Shown: positions 22,900-31,535 of the stretch, piece by piece
Numbering within the stretch: the first letter of the stretch is position 1
How the letters are laid out: each line of letters opens with the position of its first letter
Assembly: GCF_004005495.1 (NCBI RefSeq)
Contig: NZ_RZYA01000004.1
Coordinates: 62,001-126,000, forward strand
Length of the DNA stretch: 64,000 nt
Origin: Streptomyces antnestii
GTDB taxonomy: Bacteria > Actinomycetota > Actinomycetes > Streptomycetales > Streptomycetaceae
Direction: 5' to 3'
Translations under genes and position numbers: made by a program
Notes under the pieces: model-generated
Told to the model about the DNA's origin: nothing
Seen by the model: the letters and a program-made list of their open reading frames with translations, nothing else
Database searches by the model: none

Positions 22900-23801
22900 T
22901 CCTCGGACGTCACCCGGCGGTACGCCATGGCCGCGAGCTTCGACTGACCGTCCTTGCTGGGATGGAACCAGTCCCAGTGGCTCAGCTGCCTGCCGTCGAA
23001 CCGGTAGTCGAAGACCGCCCCGCCGTCGTACCGGCACAACCGGTCCTTCGCGCACACGTCTCCGAGCACCTTGTTGTAGGCCACCACCCGATCCTGCACC
23101 GCCGCCCGGCGCCGCGTGGCCGCCTTGGCGAGGTCGTCCGGGTCGGCCAGCATCGACGAACAGATGCCGAGCTTCCACACCTGCTTGCCCAGCGCGCTCG
23201 ACCGCCCCGCCGACCACAGGCGCTTGAGGTCCGGCACGCTCGACACGTACACCTGCGCCTTGGGCGCCTCACGCCGCAGGGTGCGCATCGCGTCCTGGAA
23301 GTCCTCGCGGAACGTGTCCACCGGAGTCATCGAGGAAGGTGTCGGACGGCACGCGTCGTTGGCCCCCGCCATCACCGTCACCAGCCCCGGCGACATCGCG
23401 GCCGCCTGCTCCATCTGCGCCGGAAGGTCCGCCATCCGGGCGCCCGTACGCGCGTAGTTCCAACTGTGGGTGGCGGCCCGCTCCTTCCCCAGGAGCCGTA
23501 CCGCGAGACTGCGCACCCCGGTGTCGGAACCGGTCGCCCACGACACCTCCGGGCAGTCGGCGAGCACCGAACAGGCGTCGAAACCCCGCGTGATGGAGTC
23601 GCCCACCGCGGCAACCGAGCGTGGACTGGTGTCCCACGTGGGGGTGGGCTTCGGTGACGGCTTGCCACCGGCCGTACCGCCGGTGGAACCGGGGGAGTTG
23701 CCACCGGTGACCTCGCACGCGGCGAGCCCCGCGGCACCGAGGAGGATCGCCGTCACACCGGCGACGGAGACCCGGAGCGCGGCTGACCGGTGGCTTCGCA
23801 T
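22887..23801 (-). CDS. SGNH/GDSL-family hydrolase lipoprotein
   Basis: A 304-residue exported hydrolase. A signal peptide ends in the lipobox LAAC with C29 as the lipidated residue, followed by a Gly/Ser/Pro linker. The SGNH blocks are present: GDSI with the catalytic serine, GAND (block III) and DWFHPS with the catalytic Asp-His pair. Several paired cysteines (CSVLADC, CAKDRLC) fit an extracellular fold. The enzyme is likely a membrane-anchored esterase acting outside the cell; the substrate is unknown. I chose the second of two ATGs (23801) because AAGGAG directly abuts the first one and has 6-nt spacing to the second. Confidence 0.87.
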   Translation of the reverse strand: MRSHRSAALRVSVAGVTAILLGAAGLAACEVTGGNSPGSTGGTAGGKPSPKPTPTWDTSPRSVAAVGDSITRGFDACSVLADCPEVSWATGSDTGVRSLAVRLLGKERAATHSWNYARTGARMADLPAQMEQAAAMSPGLVTVMAGANDACRPTPSSMTPVDTFREDFQDAMRTLRREAPKAQVYVSSVPDLKRLWSAGRSSALGKQVWKLGICSSMLADPDDLAKAATRRRAAVQDRVVAYNKVLGDVCAKDRLCRYDGGAVFDYRFDGRQLSHWDWFHPSKDGQSKLAAMAYRRVTSEEPIA

Positions 23802-24187
23802 CCGCATCTCCTTGTCCCTTCTCACCGCTCCTGGCCGCCGCGGGCGCCTCTGTCGTCGAACGTGACGCTGCGTACACCCCCGCGGTTGAGTCCCCGCGGG
23901 TGAAACGTCGGTGTGTATCGGCGCCGGGACCGACGGTACGTCACACTCCTTGCGCCGCCACACGGTAGCCTCGGCCCGAGGCGGCCCGGCCACTGCTGTC
24001 ACGGCAGCGGCAGAGCGGTCCGACAACCCGGTGAGAACCCGCTGCACAGCTTCCGCTAAATTACATCACGTCACATCTGTCCCCTTTTTTCCTGATTCCC
24101 CTGCTTCGACTAGTCTCTGGGGAAATCTGCTCGGCACGGGCGCGAGGCCGCCGGGAAAGGCGCACTCGTCCCACACTGGAGGTCCCG
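23802..24187. other. Divergent intergenic region, no gene seen
   Basis: This 386-bp stretch separates the divergent SGNH and DUF3145 genes. It holds a short hairpin (CCCGCGG...CCGCGGG, about 23878-23899) and a relatively AT-rich patch with a T-run (about 24085-24091). It presumably carries both promoters; I could not pick convincing -10/-35 pairs. Confidence 0.5.
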
Positions 24188-24682
24188 GTGACGACACGTG
24201 GAGTTCTGTACGTGCACTCCGCGCCGCGCGCGCTGTGCCCGCACGTCGAATGGGCAGTCGCGGGCGTGCTCGGCGCGCGTATCAACCTCGACTGGATCAG
24301 GCAGCCCGCGGCGCCCGGCACTTGGAGATCAGAGTTCTCCTGGCGCGGAGAGGCGGGCACCGCCTCCAAGCTGGCGTCCGCGCTGCGCGGCTGGCAGCTC
24401 CTGCGCTTCGAGGTCACGGCGGAACCCTGCGCGGCGGCCGAGGGCGAGCGCTACAGCGCCACCCCCGAACTGGGCATCTTCCACGCCGTCACCGGCATCC
24501 ACGGCGACATCCTCATCCCCGAGGACCGGCTGCGCGCCGCACTGGCCCGCTCCAGGGGCGGCGAGACGGACCTCGAGGCCGAACTCGCCAAACTCCTCGG
24601 CAAGCCCTGGGACGACGAACTCGAACCCTTCCGCTACGCGGGCGAGGGCGCCCCGGTGAGATGGCTCCACCAGGTGGTGTGA
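24188..24682 (+). CDS. DUF3145 family protein
   Basis: A 164-residue soluble protein recognisable as DUF3145 by its opening TTRGVLYVHSAPRALCPHVE and the segments NLDWIRQPAAPGTWR and RYSATPELGIFHAVTG. It starts with GTG at 24188 after GGAGG. The family is confined to actinobacteria and has no known function. Its position beside the fatty acid synthase cluster is, from memory, conserved in streptomycetes. It is convergent with fabF, and a hairpin and a repeat element separate the two. Confidence 0.85.
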   Translation: MTTRGVLYVHSAPRALCPHVEWAVAGVLGARINLDWIRQPAAPGTWRSEFSWRGEAGTASKLASALRGWQLLRFEVTAEPCAAAEGERYSATPELGIFHAVTGIHGDILIPEDRLRAALARSRGGETDLEAELAKLLGKPWDDELEPFRYAGEGAPVRWLHQVV

Positions 24683-24722
24683 CCTTGTAGGGGGTGCTGG
24701 TGTCACTGCGCGGGCGTGAGTT

Positions 24723-24756
24723 GCGCCCCTGAAAGGGGCGCGGGGAACTGCGCGAC
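24723..24756 (-). repeat. Streptomyces intergenic repeat with GC hairpin, reverse orientation
   Basis: GCGCCCCTGAAAGGGGCGC (24723-24741) is an 8-bp stem with a 3-nt loop, followed by GGGGAACTGCGCGAC, the reverse complement of the word found in tandem at 2053-2067. This is the complete form of the common streptomycete element and lies 40 bp after the DUF3145 stop, so it probably acts as that gene's terminator. Confidence 0.75.
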
Positions 24757-24789
24757 AAGCCCCCACCGGGCTGCAGACGAATATGAAGC

Positions 24790-24819
24790 GGGCCCACCCG
24801 GAAACTTCCGAGTGGGCCC
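24790..24819. terminator. Hairpin terminator between DUF3145 and fabF
   Basis: GGGCCCACCCGGAA (24790-24803 region) pairs with TTCCGAGTGGGCCC (24806-24819) in a 14-bp stem with one mismatch and a tiny loop. It lies 28 bp beyond the fabF stop on the opposite strand and can end both convergent transcripts. Confidence 0.75.
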
Positions 24820-24846
24820 CGCCCATTTTCAAAGGCTCGCGGAGCG

Positions 24847-26118
24847 TCAGACGCTACGGAACGCCAGCACCACGTTGTGCCCACCAAAGCCGAACGAGTC
24901 GTTCAGCGCAGCGATCCGGCCCTCGACGGGCAGCTTGCGCGCCTCCCCACGGACGATGTCGGCGTTGGCCTCCGCCTCCGGGTCGAGGTTCTCGATGTTG
25001 ATCGTCGGCGGAGCCACCCGGTGGTACAGGGCGAGCACCGACGCGACCGACTCGATACCGCCGGCGCCACCGAGCAGGTGACCCGTCATCGACTTGGTGG
25101 CGGAGACCGCCATGTGGTCGGTGTCGTCGCCGAACACCTTGCGCAGCGCCTTGAGTTCCGCCACGTCACCGGCCGGCGTCGACGTCGCGTGCGCGTTCAC
25201 GTGCACGATCTCGGCCGGGTCCAGGTCGGTGCTGTCGAGCAGGTTCTGCAGGGCCTGCGAGATGCCGCGGCCGCCCGGCTCGGGCTGGACGATGTCGTGG
25301 CTGTCGGCGGAGATGCCCTGGCCGACCGCCTCCGCGTAGACGCGGGCACCGCGCTTGGCGGCGTGCTCGGCGGACTCGAGGACCAGGACGCCGGCGCCCT
25401 CACCGAGGACGAAGCCGTCCCGGCCGATGTCGTAGGGGCGCGAGGCCCCCTGCGGGTCGTCGTTGTTCTTGGACATGGCCATCATGTTGCCGAAGGCGGC
25501 GATGGGCAGCGGGTGGATGGCCGCCTCGGTGCCACCGGCGACCACGACGTCCGCACGGCCCGTGCGGATCATCTCGATCGCGTAGCCGATGGCCTCGGCG
25601 CCGGACGCGCAGGCGGAGACCGGGGTGTGCACACCCGCGCGGGCGTTCACGGCCAGGCCGACGTTGGCCGAGGGGCCGTTCGGCATGAGCATCGGGACGG
25701 TGTGCGGGGAGACGCGGCGTACGCCCTTCTCCTTCAGCACGTCGTACTGGTCGAGGAGCGTCGTCACGCCGCCGATGCCGGAGGCGATGACCGCGCCGAG
25801 GCGGTCGGGGGCGACGGCCTCGTCCTCACCGGCCTTGTCGGTGAAACCGGCGTCGGCCCAGGCCTCCTTGGCCGCGATCAGCGCGAACTGCGCCGAGCGG
25901 TCCAGGCGGCGGGCCTGCGGGCGCGGAATGACCTCGCCCGGCTCCACGGCGATCTGCGCCGCGATACGGACCGCCTGGTCGGCGGCCCACTCCTGTTCGA
26001 GGGGACGGACACCGGAACGACCGGCGACCAGACCCTCCCAGGTGGACGTCACGTCGCCACCCAGCGGTGTGGTTGCGCCGATACCGGTGACGACCACGGT
26101 GCGATTGGTCGAGCTCAC
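24847..26118 (-). CDS. fabF: Beta-ketoacyl-ACP synthase II
   Basis: A 423-residue thiolase-fold condensing enzyme that elongates acyl-ACP with malonyl-ACP in type II fatty acid synthesis. The catalytic Cys-His-His triad is visible: VSACASGAEAIG, VNAHATSTPAGD and SMTGHLLGGAG. It is the last gene of the minus-strand fabD-fabH-acpP-fabF cluster, 83 bp after acpP. The gene is essential for bulk fatty acid synthesis in streptomycetes. Nothing unusual in sequence or length. Confidence 0.97.
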   Translation of the reverse strand: MSSTNRTVVVTGIGATTPLGGDVTSTWEGLVAGRSGVRPLEQEWAADQAVRIAAQIAVEPGEVIPRPQARRLDRSAQFALIAAKEAWADAGFTDKAGEDEAVAPDRLGAVIASGIGGVTTLLDQYDVLKEKGVRRVSPHTVPMLMPNGPSANVGLAVNARAGVHTPVSACASGAEAIGYAIEMIRTGRADVVVAGGTEAAIHPLPIAAFGNMMAMSKNNDDPQGASRPYDIGRDGFVLGEGAGVLVLESAEHAAKRGARVYAEAVGQGISADSHDIVQPEPGGRGISQALQNLLDSTDLDPAEIVHVNAHATSTPAGDVAELKALRKVFGDDTDHMAVSATKSMTGHLLGGAGGIESVASVLALYHRVAPPTINIENLDPEAEANADIVRGEARKLPVEGRIAALNDSFGFGGHNVVLAFRSV

Positions 26119-26201
26119 AGGAATTCTTTCTCCAACGGATGCGAGGGATTCAGCGGCGCCACCGCCGGGTGGCGGAGCGACAGCACTAGGCGAACTGGTG
26201 A

Positions 26202-26450
26202 TCAGGCCTGGTGCTCGAGGATGTAGGTGGTGGCGTCACCCACGGTCTTGAGGTTCTTGACGTCGTCGTCCGGGATCTTGACGTCGAAGCGCTCTTCGGC
26301 GGCGACGACGACCTCGACCATGGACAGCGAGTCGACGTCCAGGTCGTCGGTGAAGGACTTGTCCAGCTGGACGTCCTCGACCGGGATGCCGGCGATCTCG
26401 TTCACGATCTCCGCGAGACCGGCGACGATCTCTTCCTGAGTGGCGGCCAT
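26202..26450 (-). CDS. acpP: Acyl carrier protein of fatty acid synthesis
   Basis: An 82-residue acidic four-helix carrier. Serine 41 in DVDSLSMVE receives the phosphopantetheine arm. It shuttles malonyl and growing acyl chains between FabD, FabH and FabF. Placement between fabH and fabF and the length match the streptomycete fatty acid ACP rather than a polyketide ACP. Confidence 0.97.
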   Translation of the reverse strand: MAATQEEIVAGLAEIVNEIAGIPVEDVQLDKSFTDDLDVDSLSMVEVVVAAEERFDVKIPDDDVKNLKTVGDATTYILEHQA

Positions 26451-26519
26451 GTTGGCGCTCCTTCTATGTATCCAGAGGGTGTGGCGGCGGTTGCGCCCGG
26501 AGTGATCCGGACAGTCCGC

Positions 26520-27551
26520 CTAGGGGAGGGTAACGACCGTGGCGGCGTACACGAGACCCGCCCCGAAGCCGATGACGAGCGCGGTGTCGCCGCTCTTCGC
26601 CTTCCCGGTCGCCAGAAGCCGCTCCATCGCGAGCGGAATCGAGGCGGCCGAGGTGTTGCCGGTGGTCTCGATGTCACGTGCGACCGTGACGTGTTCCGGC
26701 AGTTTCAGAGTCTTCACCATCGAGTCGATGATCCGCATGTTCGCCTGGTGCGGAATGAAGACGTCCAGGTCGTCCGGGCTGATCCCGGCCGCGTCCAGCG
26801 CCTGCTGGGCAACCTTCGCCATCTCGAACACGGCCCAGCGGAACACCGCTTGGCCCTCCTGCGTGATCGCAGGGAACTTGATGTCGCCCTTGCTGTCGAG
26901 CGGCAGCTTCGACACGTCGCCCACGCGGAACTCGTCCCAGGGCACGGTCTGCTTGATCGTCTCGGACTTGTCGCCCTCGGAACCCCAGACCGTGGGGCCG
27001 ATGTGCGGCTCCTGCGAGGGGCCGACGACGACGGCGCCCGCGCCGTCACCGAACAGGAAGGCCGTCGCGCGGTCCTCCAGGTCGGTCAGGTCGCTCAGCC
27101 GCTCCACGCCGATCACCAGCACGTACTCGGCGCTGCCCTCGACGACCATGCCCTTGGCGAGGGTCAGGCCGTAGCCGAAGCCCGCGCAGCCGGCGGAGAT
27201 GTCGAACGCGGCAGCCTTCGCCGTGCCGAGCTTGTCCGCGATCTCGGTCGCGATGGCCGGGGTCTGCTTGAAGTGCGACACCGTCGACACGACGACGGCG
27301 CCGATCTGCTCCGCGCTGATCCCGGCGTCGGCGATGGCCTTGCCGGAGGCCTCGATCGACATCGCGGCCACGGTCTCCTCGTCGGAGGCCCAGTGACGCG
27401 TCGCGATGCCCGAACGGGAGCGGATCCACTCGTCCGACGAGTCGATCTTCTCGAGGATCACCTCGTTCGGCACGACCCGGGTCGGCCGGTAACCGCCGAC
27501 GCCCATGATGCGCGCGTACGGGGCGCCCTGACTGGGCTTGATCTTCGACAT
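26520..27551 (-). CDS. fabH: Beta-ketoacyl-ACP synthase III
   Basis: A 343-residue initiation condensing enzyme joining an acyl-CoA starter to malonyl-ACP. The active-site cysteine is C122 in DISAGCAGFGYG; the histidine lies in PHQANMR and the asparagine in TTGNTSAAS. In Streptomyces FabH accepts branched starters, giving iso and anteiso fatty acids. It begins 17 bp after fabD, so the two are co-transcribed. Confidence 0.97.
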   Translation of the reverse strand: MSKIKPSQGAPYARIMGVGGYRPTRVVPNEVILEKIDSSDEWIRSRSGIATRHWASDEETVAAMSIEASGKAIADAGISAEQIGAVVVSTVSHFKQTPAIATEIADKLGTAKAAAFDISAGCAGFGYGLTLAKGMVVEGSAEYVLVIGVERLSDLTDLEDRATAFLFGDGAGAVVVGPSQEPHIGPTVWGSEGDKSETIKQTVPWDEFRVGDVSKLPLDSKGDIKFPAITQEGQAVFRWAVFEMAKVAQQALDAAGISPDDLDVFIPHQANMRIIDSMVKTLKLPEHVTVARDIETTGNTSAASIPLAMERLLATGKAKSGDTALVIGFGAGLVYAATVVTLP

Positions 27552-27568
27552 GCTCTCGGGGCTCCTTG

Positions 27569-28507
27569 TCAGGCCGTCTGCGTGTCCGCCGCGGCGGAGG
27601 AGTGCTCGGCGATCAGGGCGCGGGCTGCGTCGAGGTCGTCGGGGGTCTTGAGGGCGAGGGTCTGCACGCCGGGCAGGGCGCGCTTGGCGAGACCGGTGAG
27701 GGTGCCGCCCGGGCACACCTCGACGAGCGCGGTCACGCCGAGCGCCTTGAAAGTCTCCATGCACAGGTCCCAGCGGACCGGGTTGGCCACCTGGCCGACC
27801 AGACGCGCGACGACCTCGGCACCCGTGGCGACCGTCCGGCCGTCCTTGTTCGAGACGTACGCGACCGTGGGGTCGGCCGGCGTCAGGTCCTTCGCGGCCT
27901 CTTCCAGCTTCGCCACCGCGGGAGCCATGTGACGGGTGTGGAACGCGCCGGCCACCTTCAGCGCCACGACCCGGCGTACACCCTCGGGCTTGTCGGCCTC
28001 GAGCGCGGCGAGCTCCTCGAGGGTGCCCGCGGCCACGATCTGGCCCGCGCCGTTCACGTTCGCCGGGGTCAGGCCCAGCTTCTCCAGGTGCGCGACGGTG
28101 ACGTCCGGCTCACCGCCGAGGAGGGCGGACATACCGGTCTTGGTCACGGCGGCCGCGTCGGCCATCGCCAGGCCGCGCTTGCGCACGAGCTGGAGGGCGG
28201 CGGTGTCGTCGAGCACCCCGGCGAAGGCCGCCGCGGTGATCTCGCCGACGCTGTGACCCGCGACGGCGTCCGGAGTGATGTCGCCGAGCGCGGCGGCCGA
28301 CAGAAGTCCGGCCGCGACGAGCAGGGGCTGGGCGACGGCCGTGTCACGGATCGCGTCCGCGTCGGCCTGCGTGCCGTAGTGGGCAAGGTCGAGCCCGATG
28401 GCGTCGGACCACGCGGCGATGCGGTCCGCTGCACCGGGGAGGTCGAGCCAGGGAGTCAGGAAGCCGGGCGTCTGGGCGCCTTGGCCGGGAGCGACGAGTA
28501 CGAGCAC
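27569..28507 (-). CDS. fabD: Malonyl-CoA:ACP transacylase
   Basis: A 312-residue transferase loading malonyl from CoA onto ACP; it also supplies polyketide ACPs in streptomycetes. The nucleophile is S86 in GHSVGE and the histidine lies in AGAFHTRHM. Two adjacent GTG starts compete (28513 and 28507). The second is chosen because AGAGAG is 7 nt upstream and the product then begins VLVLVAPGQG, like known FabD proteins. It is the first gene of the fab operon and the direct target of FasR in S. coelicolor. Confidence 0.95.
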   Translation of the reverse strand: MLVLVAPGQGAQTPGFLTPWLDLPGAADRIAAWSDAIGLDLAHYGTQADADAIRDTAVAQPLLVAAGLLSAAALGDITPDAVAGHSVGEITAAAFAGVLDDTAALQLVRKRGLAMADAAAVTKTGMSALLGGEPDVTVAHLEKLGLTPANVNGAGQIVAAGTLEELAALEADKPEGVRRVVALKVAGAFHTRHMAPAVAKLEEAAKDLTPADPTVAYVSNKDGRTVATGAEVVARLVGQVANPVRWDLCMETFKALGVTALVEVCPGGTLTGLAKRALPGVQTLALKTPDDLDAARALIAEHSSAAADTQTA

Positions 28508-28596
28508 TCTCACACTCTCTCTTGTGGACGGCCACGGCCGCCCGTGGGGACAGGGACGAAGAACCGAAGGGGGAATTGTAGGCCCCCGACAAAAGG
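28508..28596 (-). promoter_or_regulatory. fab operon promoter region
   Basis: The 89-bp gap between fasR and fabD holds a TACAAT hexamer reading on the minus strand (28580-28575), about 70 bp before the fabD start, suitable as a -10 element. The -35 candidate is weak, consistent with an activated promoter. FasR of S. coelicolor is known to activate the fab operon from this position; the exact operator cannot be read here. Confidence 0.55.
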
Positions 28597-29811
28597 CTAC
28601 GACTGAGTATCTGCGTCGGCCAGGCGCCCCAGGATCAGCGCGATACGCAGCGTGAATGCCGACCGGACATCGGAGGGTGACCAACCGGTGACGTCTGTCA
28701 CACGTCGAAGCCGGTAGCGGACGGTGTTCGGATGCACGAAGAGCATCCGCGCCGCACCTTCGAGACTGCTCGCCTGCTCCAGATAGACGCTGAGCGTCTC
28801 CAGGAGCGCCGAGCCGGCCTCCTCCAGCGGTCTGTAGATCTCCTCCACCAATTGCTCGCGCGCGGCAGGGTCACTCGCGATGGCCCGCTCCGGCAGGAGA
28901 TCGTCCGCCAGAACGGGGCGCGGAGCGTCCTGCCAGGCCCCGCACGCCTTGAGCCCGGCGGCCGCGGCCTGCGCCGACCTCGTCGCGGCGAGCAGGTCGG
29001 GCACCACGGGCCCGGCCACCACGGGACCCGCCGCGTACGGGCCGATCAGCGACTTCGCGACCTGGAGCGGATTGTTGCTGCCGCCGGCGATGACGACGAG
29101 CCGGTCGCCGAGCACCCCGGTCAGGACCTGCAGCTTGGCGTGCCGGGCGGCCCGCCGGATCGCCTCGACCGTCAGCTCGCTGTCCCCGTCGGGAGCGGTG
29201 CCGAGCACCACGCACACATGCTCCGGCGAGTTCCACCCGAGCGCCGCGGCCCTGCTGACGGCGCCCTCGTCGGCCTCGCCCGAGAGGACCGCGTTGACCA
29301 CCAGGGATTCGAGCCGGGCGTCCCAGGCGCCGCGTGCCTCCGCCGCCTGTGCGTAGACCTGGGCGGTCGCGAAGGCGATCTCCCGCGCGTACACGAGCAG
29401 GGCCTCGCGCAGGACGGACTCGTCGCCGGGCGCCGCCACCTCGTCGATCGCGGACTCCATGACCTCGATGGTCGTGCGGACCATCTCCACGGTCTGGCGC
29501 AGGGTGATGGCCCGGGTCAGCTCGCGGGGCGCGGTGCCGAAGACATCGGTCGAGATCGCCTGGGGCGCGTCCGGATGCCGGAACCACTCGGTGAAGGCCG
29601 CGATACCGGCCTGCGCGACCAGACCGATCCAGGAGCGGTTCTCCGGTGGCATCGCCCGGTACCACGACAGCGTCTCGTCCATGCGCGTGATGGCCTGCGC
29701 GGCCAGGCTGCCGGACGACTTCTCCAGACGCTTCAGAGTCGCGGAGTGCGGGTGGGTGTCCGTACGGCGGTCGCGATGGTCGGGTGTTTCGTTCGCTGAG
29801 GGTTCAGGCAC
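28597..29811 (-). CDS. fasR: Fatty acid synthesis activator FasR (PucR-type HTH)
   Basis: A 404-residue regulator with a helical N-terminal region, a GGDEF-like middle and a C-terminal PucR-type HTH (ARMLFVHPNTVRYRLRRV). Sequence type and its place directly before fabD identify it with FasR, the activator of fabDHPF transcription in S. coelicolor. FasR couples fatty acid synthesis to growth. It shares domain type with the repeat-bearing regulator at 14647 but has no repeat extension. The pirin gene diverges upstream. Confidence 0.93.
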   Translation of the reverse strand: MPEPSANETPDHRDRRTDTHPHSATLKRLEKSSGSLAAQAITRMDETLSWYRAMPPENRSWIGLVAQAGIAAFTEWFRHPDAPQAISTDVFGTAPRELTRAITLRQTVEMVRTTIEVMESAIDEVAAPGDESVLREALLVYAREIAFATAQVYAQAAEARGAWDARLESLVVNAVLSGEADEGAVSRAAALGWNSPEHVCVVLGTAPDGDSELTVEAIRRAARHAKLQVLTGVLGDRLVVIAGGSNNPLQVAKSLIGPYAAGPVVAGPVVPDLLAATRSAQAAAAGLKACGAWQDAPRPVLADDLLPERAIASDPAAREQLVEEIYRPLEEAGSALLETLSVYLEQASSLEGAARMLFVHPNTVRYRLRRVTDVTGWSPSDVRSAFTLRIALILGRLADADTQS

Positions 29812-29908
29812 GGGGACAAGACTGCCTTATCGGGACGGCTCAGCGGAGTGGAGGGTGCGAGGTGACTGCGTGAACGGCCCCGTCCGGGGGTCTACCGTGT
29901 ACGGCGTG

Positions 29909-30565
29909 ATGGATGTACGTCGCTCCGGCGACCGGTACCCCGGCGGCGAGCCGGACGCCGGAATCGAGTCGTTCCACGCCTTCTCCTTCGGGCCTCACTA
30001 CGACCCCGACAATCTCCGCTTCGGGGCGGTCCTGGCCTGCAACGAGGAGCGGCTCGCGCCGGGCGCGGGCTTCGACGAGCATCCCCACAGCCACACCGAG
30101 ATCGTCACCTGGGTCGTCTCGGGCCGGCTCACCCACCGCGACTCGACCGGGCACGAGTCCGTGGTCGGCCCCGGCGACGTGCAACGCCTCAGCGCGGGCG
30201 GCGGTGTGCGCCACGTCGAGCGCAACGACGGCCCCGACCCGCTCGTCTTCGTCCAGATGTGGCTCGCCCCTCTGGAGCCGGGCGGCGACCCGGTCTACGA
30301 GGTCGTGCACGGCATCGCCGACTCCACCCCCTACGCCGTCCCGGAGGCCGGATCCCTCCTGCACGTGCGCCGCCTCGGGCCGGGGGAACGCGCCGCGGTC
30401 CCGGACGCGCCCCAGGTGTACGTCCATGTCGTCCGCGGTGAAGTGGCGCTCGGCGGCGAGGAGTTGGGGCCGGGCGACTCGGTGAGGATCGACGGGGAGT
30501 CCGGCCTCGAAGCCGTGGCGTCGGGGCCGGCGGAACTGCTGATGTGGGAGATGGCCGCCCGCTGA
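29909..30565 (+). CDS. Pirin family protein
   Basis: A 218-residue double cupin. The metal-binding N-terminal motif is HPHSHTEIVTWVVSG, giving two histidines of the pirin iron site, and the second cupin (VYVHVVRGEVALGGEEL) is degenerate in metal ligands. Some bacterial pirins are quercetin dioxygenases, others bind enzymes; no role can be assigned here. Start ATG at 29909, with an in-frame GTG one codon earlier as alternative. It is divergent from fasR. Confidence 0.88.
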   Translation: MDVRRSGDRYPGGEPDAGIESFHAFSFGPHYDPDNLRFGAVLACNEERLAPGAGFDEHPHSHTEIVTWVVSGRLTHRDSTGHESVVGPGDVQRLSAGGGVRHVERNDGPDPLVFVQMWLAPLEPGGDPVYEVVHGIADSTPYAVPEAGSLLHVRRLGPGERAAVPDAPQVYVHVVRGEVALGGEELGPGDSVRIDGESGLEAVASGPAELLMWEMAAR

Positions 30566-30616
30566 CCCCTCCGTTGACAGCTCCGCCGTGAACGGCCGCG
30601 CGCCCTCACACCCGGC

Positions 30617-31426
30617 TCACACCTCGGCGAGCACCGCGTCCGTGAACGGGGGCCACACCTCGGCCGCCCAGGGCCCGAACGCCCGATCGGTCAGCGCCAC
30701 ACAGGCGACGCCCGCGACGGGGTCGACCCACAGGAACGTGCCCGACTGACCGAAGTGCCCGAAGGTCCGCGTCGACGACGAACTCCCCGTCCAGTGCGGC
30801 GACTTGGAGTCCCTGATCTCGAACCCGAGCCCCCAGTCGTTCGGGTTCTGGTGCCCGTAACCCGGCAGTACGCCCTTGAGGCCCGGGTACTGCACGGTCA
30901 TCGCCTCGGCGACGGTGCGCGGATCGAGCAGCCTGGGGGCCTGTACCTCGGCGGCGAACCGGACCAGGTCGTCCACCGTCGACACCCCGTCCTTGGCGGG
31001 CGACCCCTCCAGCGTGGTCGAGTTCATACCGAGGGGCTCGAGAACCGCCTGGCGCAGATACTCCGCGAACGGGATCTCCGTCGCCTTCGCGATGTGGTCC
31101 CCGAGCACCTCGAAACCGGCGTTCGAGTACAGCCGGCGCGTGCCGGGCGCCGACGTGGCCCGGTGCTCGTCGAACGCGAGCCCGGAGGTGTGTGCCAGCA
31201 GGTGGCGCACCGTGGACCCCTCGGGCCCTGCCGGGTCGTCCAACTCGATCGCGCCCTCTTCATAGGCGACGAGGGCCGCGTAGGCGGCGAGCGGCTTGGT
31301 GACCGAGGCCAGCGGGAAGCGGTGGGCCGTCGGTCCGTGCACCCCGAGGACCGTGCCGTCCGCGCGGACGACGGCTGCGGCGGCGGTCGGGACCGGCCAG
31401 TTCTCGATCATCGCAAGGCTCTGCAT
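30617..31426 (-). CDS. Serine beta-lactamase-fold hydrolase (class C / DD-peptidase-like)
   Basis: A 269-residue protein with the three beta-lactamase/penicillin-binding signatures: SVTK within FPLASVTKP, YSN within LYSNAGFEV, and GHFGQSG in place of the KTG element. There is no signal peptide, so it is cytosolic, and it is shorter than AmpC. These traits suit the family VIII esterase-like group rather than an antibiotic-hydrolysing enzyme. The start ATG at 31426 gives MQSLAMIENWP; an internal ATG at 31411 is possible. It diverges from the MerR gene over 109 bp. Confidence 0.85.
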   Translation of the reverse strand: MQSLAMIENWPVPTAAAAVVRADGTVLGVHGPTAHRFPLASVTKPLAAYAALVAYEEGAIELDDPAGPEGSTVRHLLAHTSGLAFDEHRATSAPGTRRLYSNAGFEVLGDHIAKATEIPFAEYLRQAVLEPLGMNSTTLEGSPAKDGVSTVDDLVRFAAEVQAPRLLDPRTVAEAMTVQYPGLKGVLPGYGHQNPNDWGLGFEIRDSKSPHWTGSSSSTRTFGHFGQSGTFLWVDPVAGVACVALTDRAFGPWAAEVWPPFTDAVLAEV

Positions 31427-31498
31427 GGCCACGAGCCTAACGGGCCCCGAGAGGGCGTCGTGGCGACGGTCGCCGTCCGGAATTCCTTCCCGATGCGC

Positions 31499-31529
31499 TT
31501 GCTTGGAGTGCACTTCAGGGTTCTAGCGT
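31499..31529 (+). promoter_or_regulatory. MerR-type promoter with 19-bp spacer; leaderless start
   Basis: TTGCTT (31499-31504) and TAGCGT (31524-31529) are separated by 19 bp, the over-long spacer typical of MerR-regulated promoters. A dyad centred on GTGCAC (CTTGGAGTG/CACTTCAGG, 7 of 9 paired) fills the spacer where the regulator should bind. The merR ATG lies 6 bp after the -10, so the transcript is probably leaderless. Confidence 0.7.
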
Positions 31530-31535
31530 GGGGGC

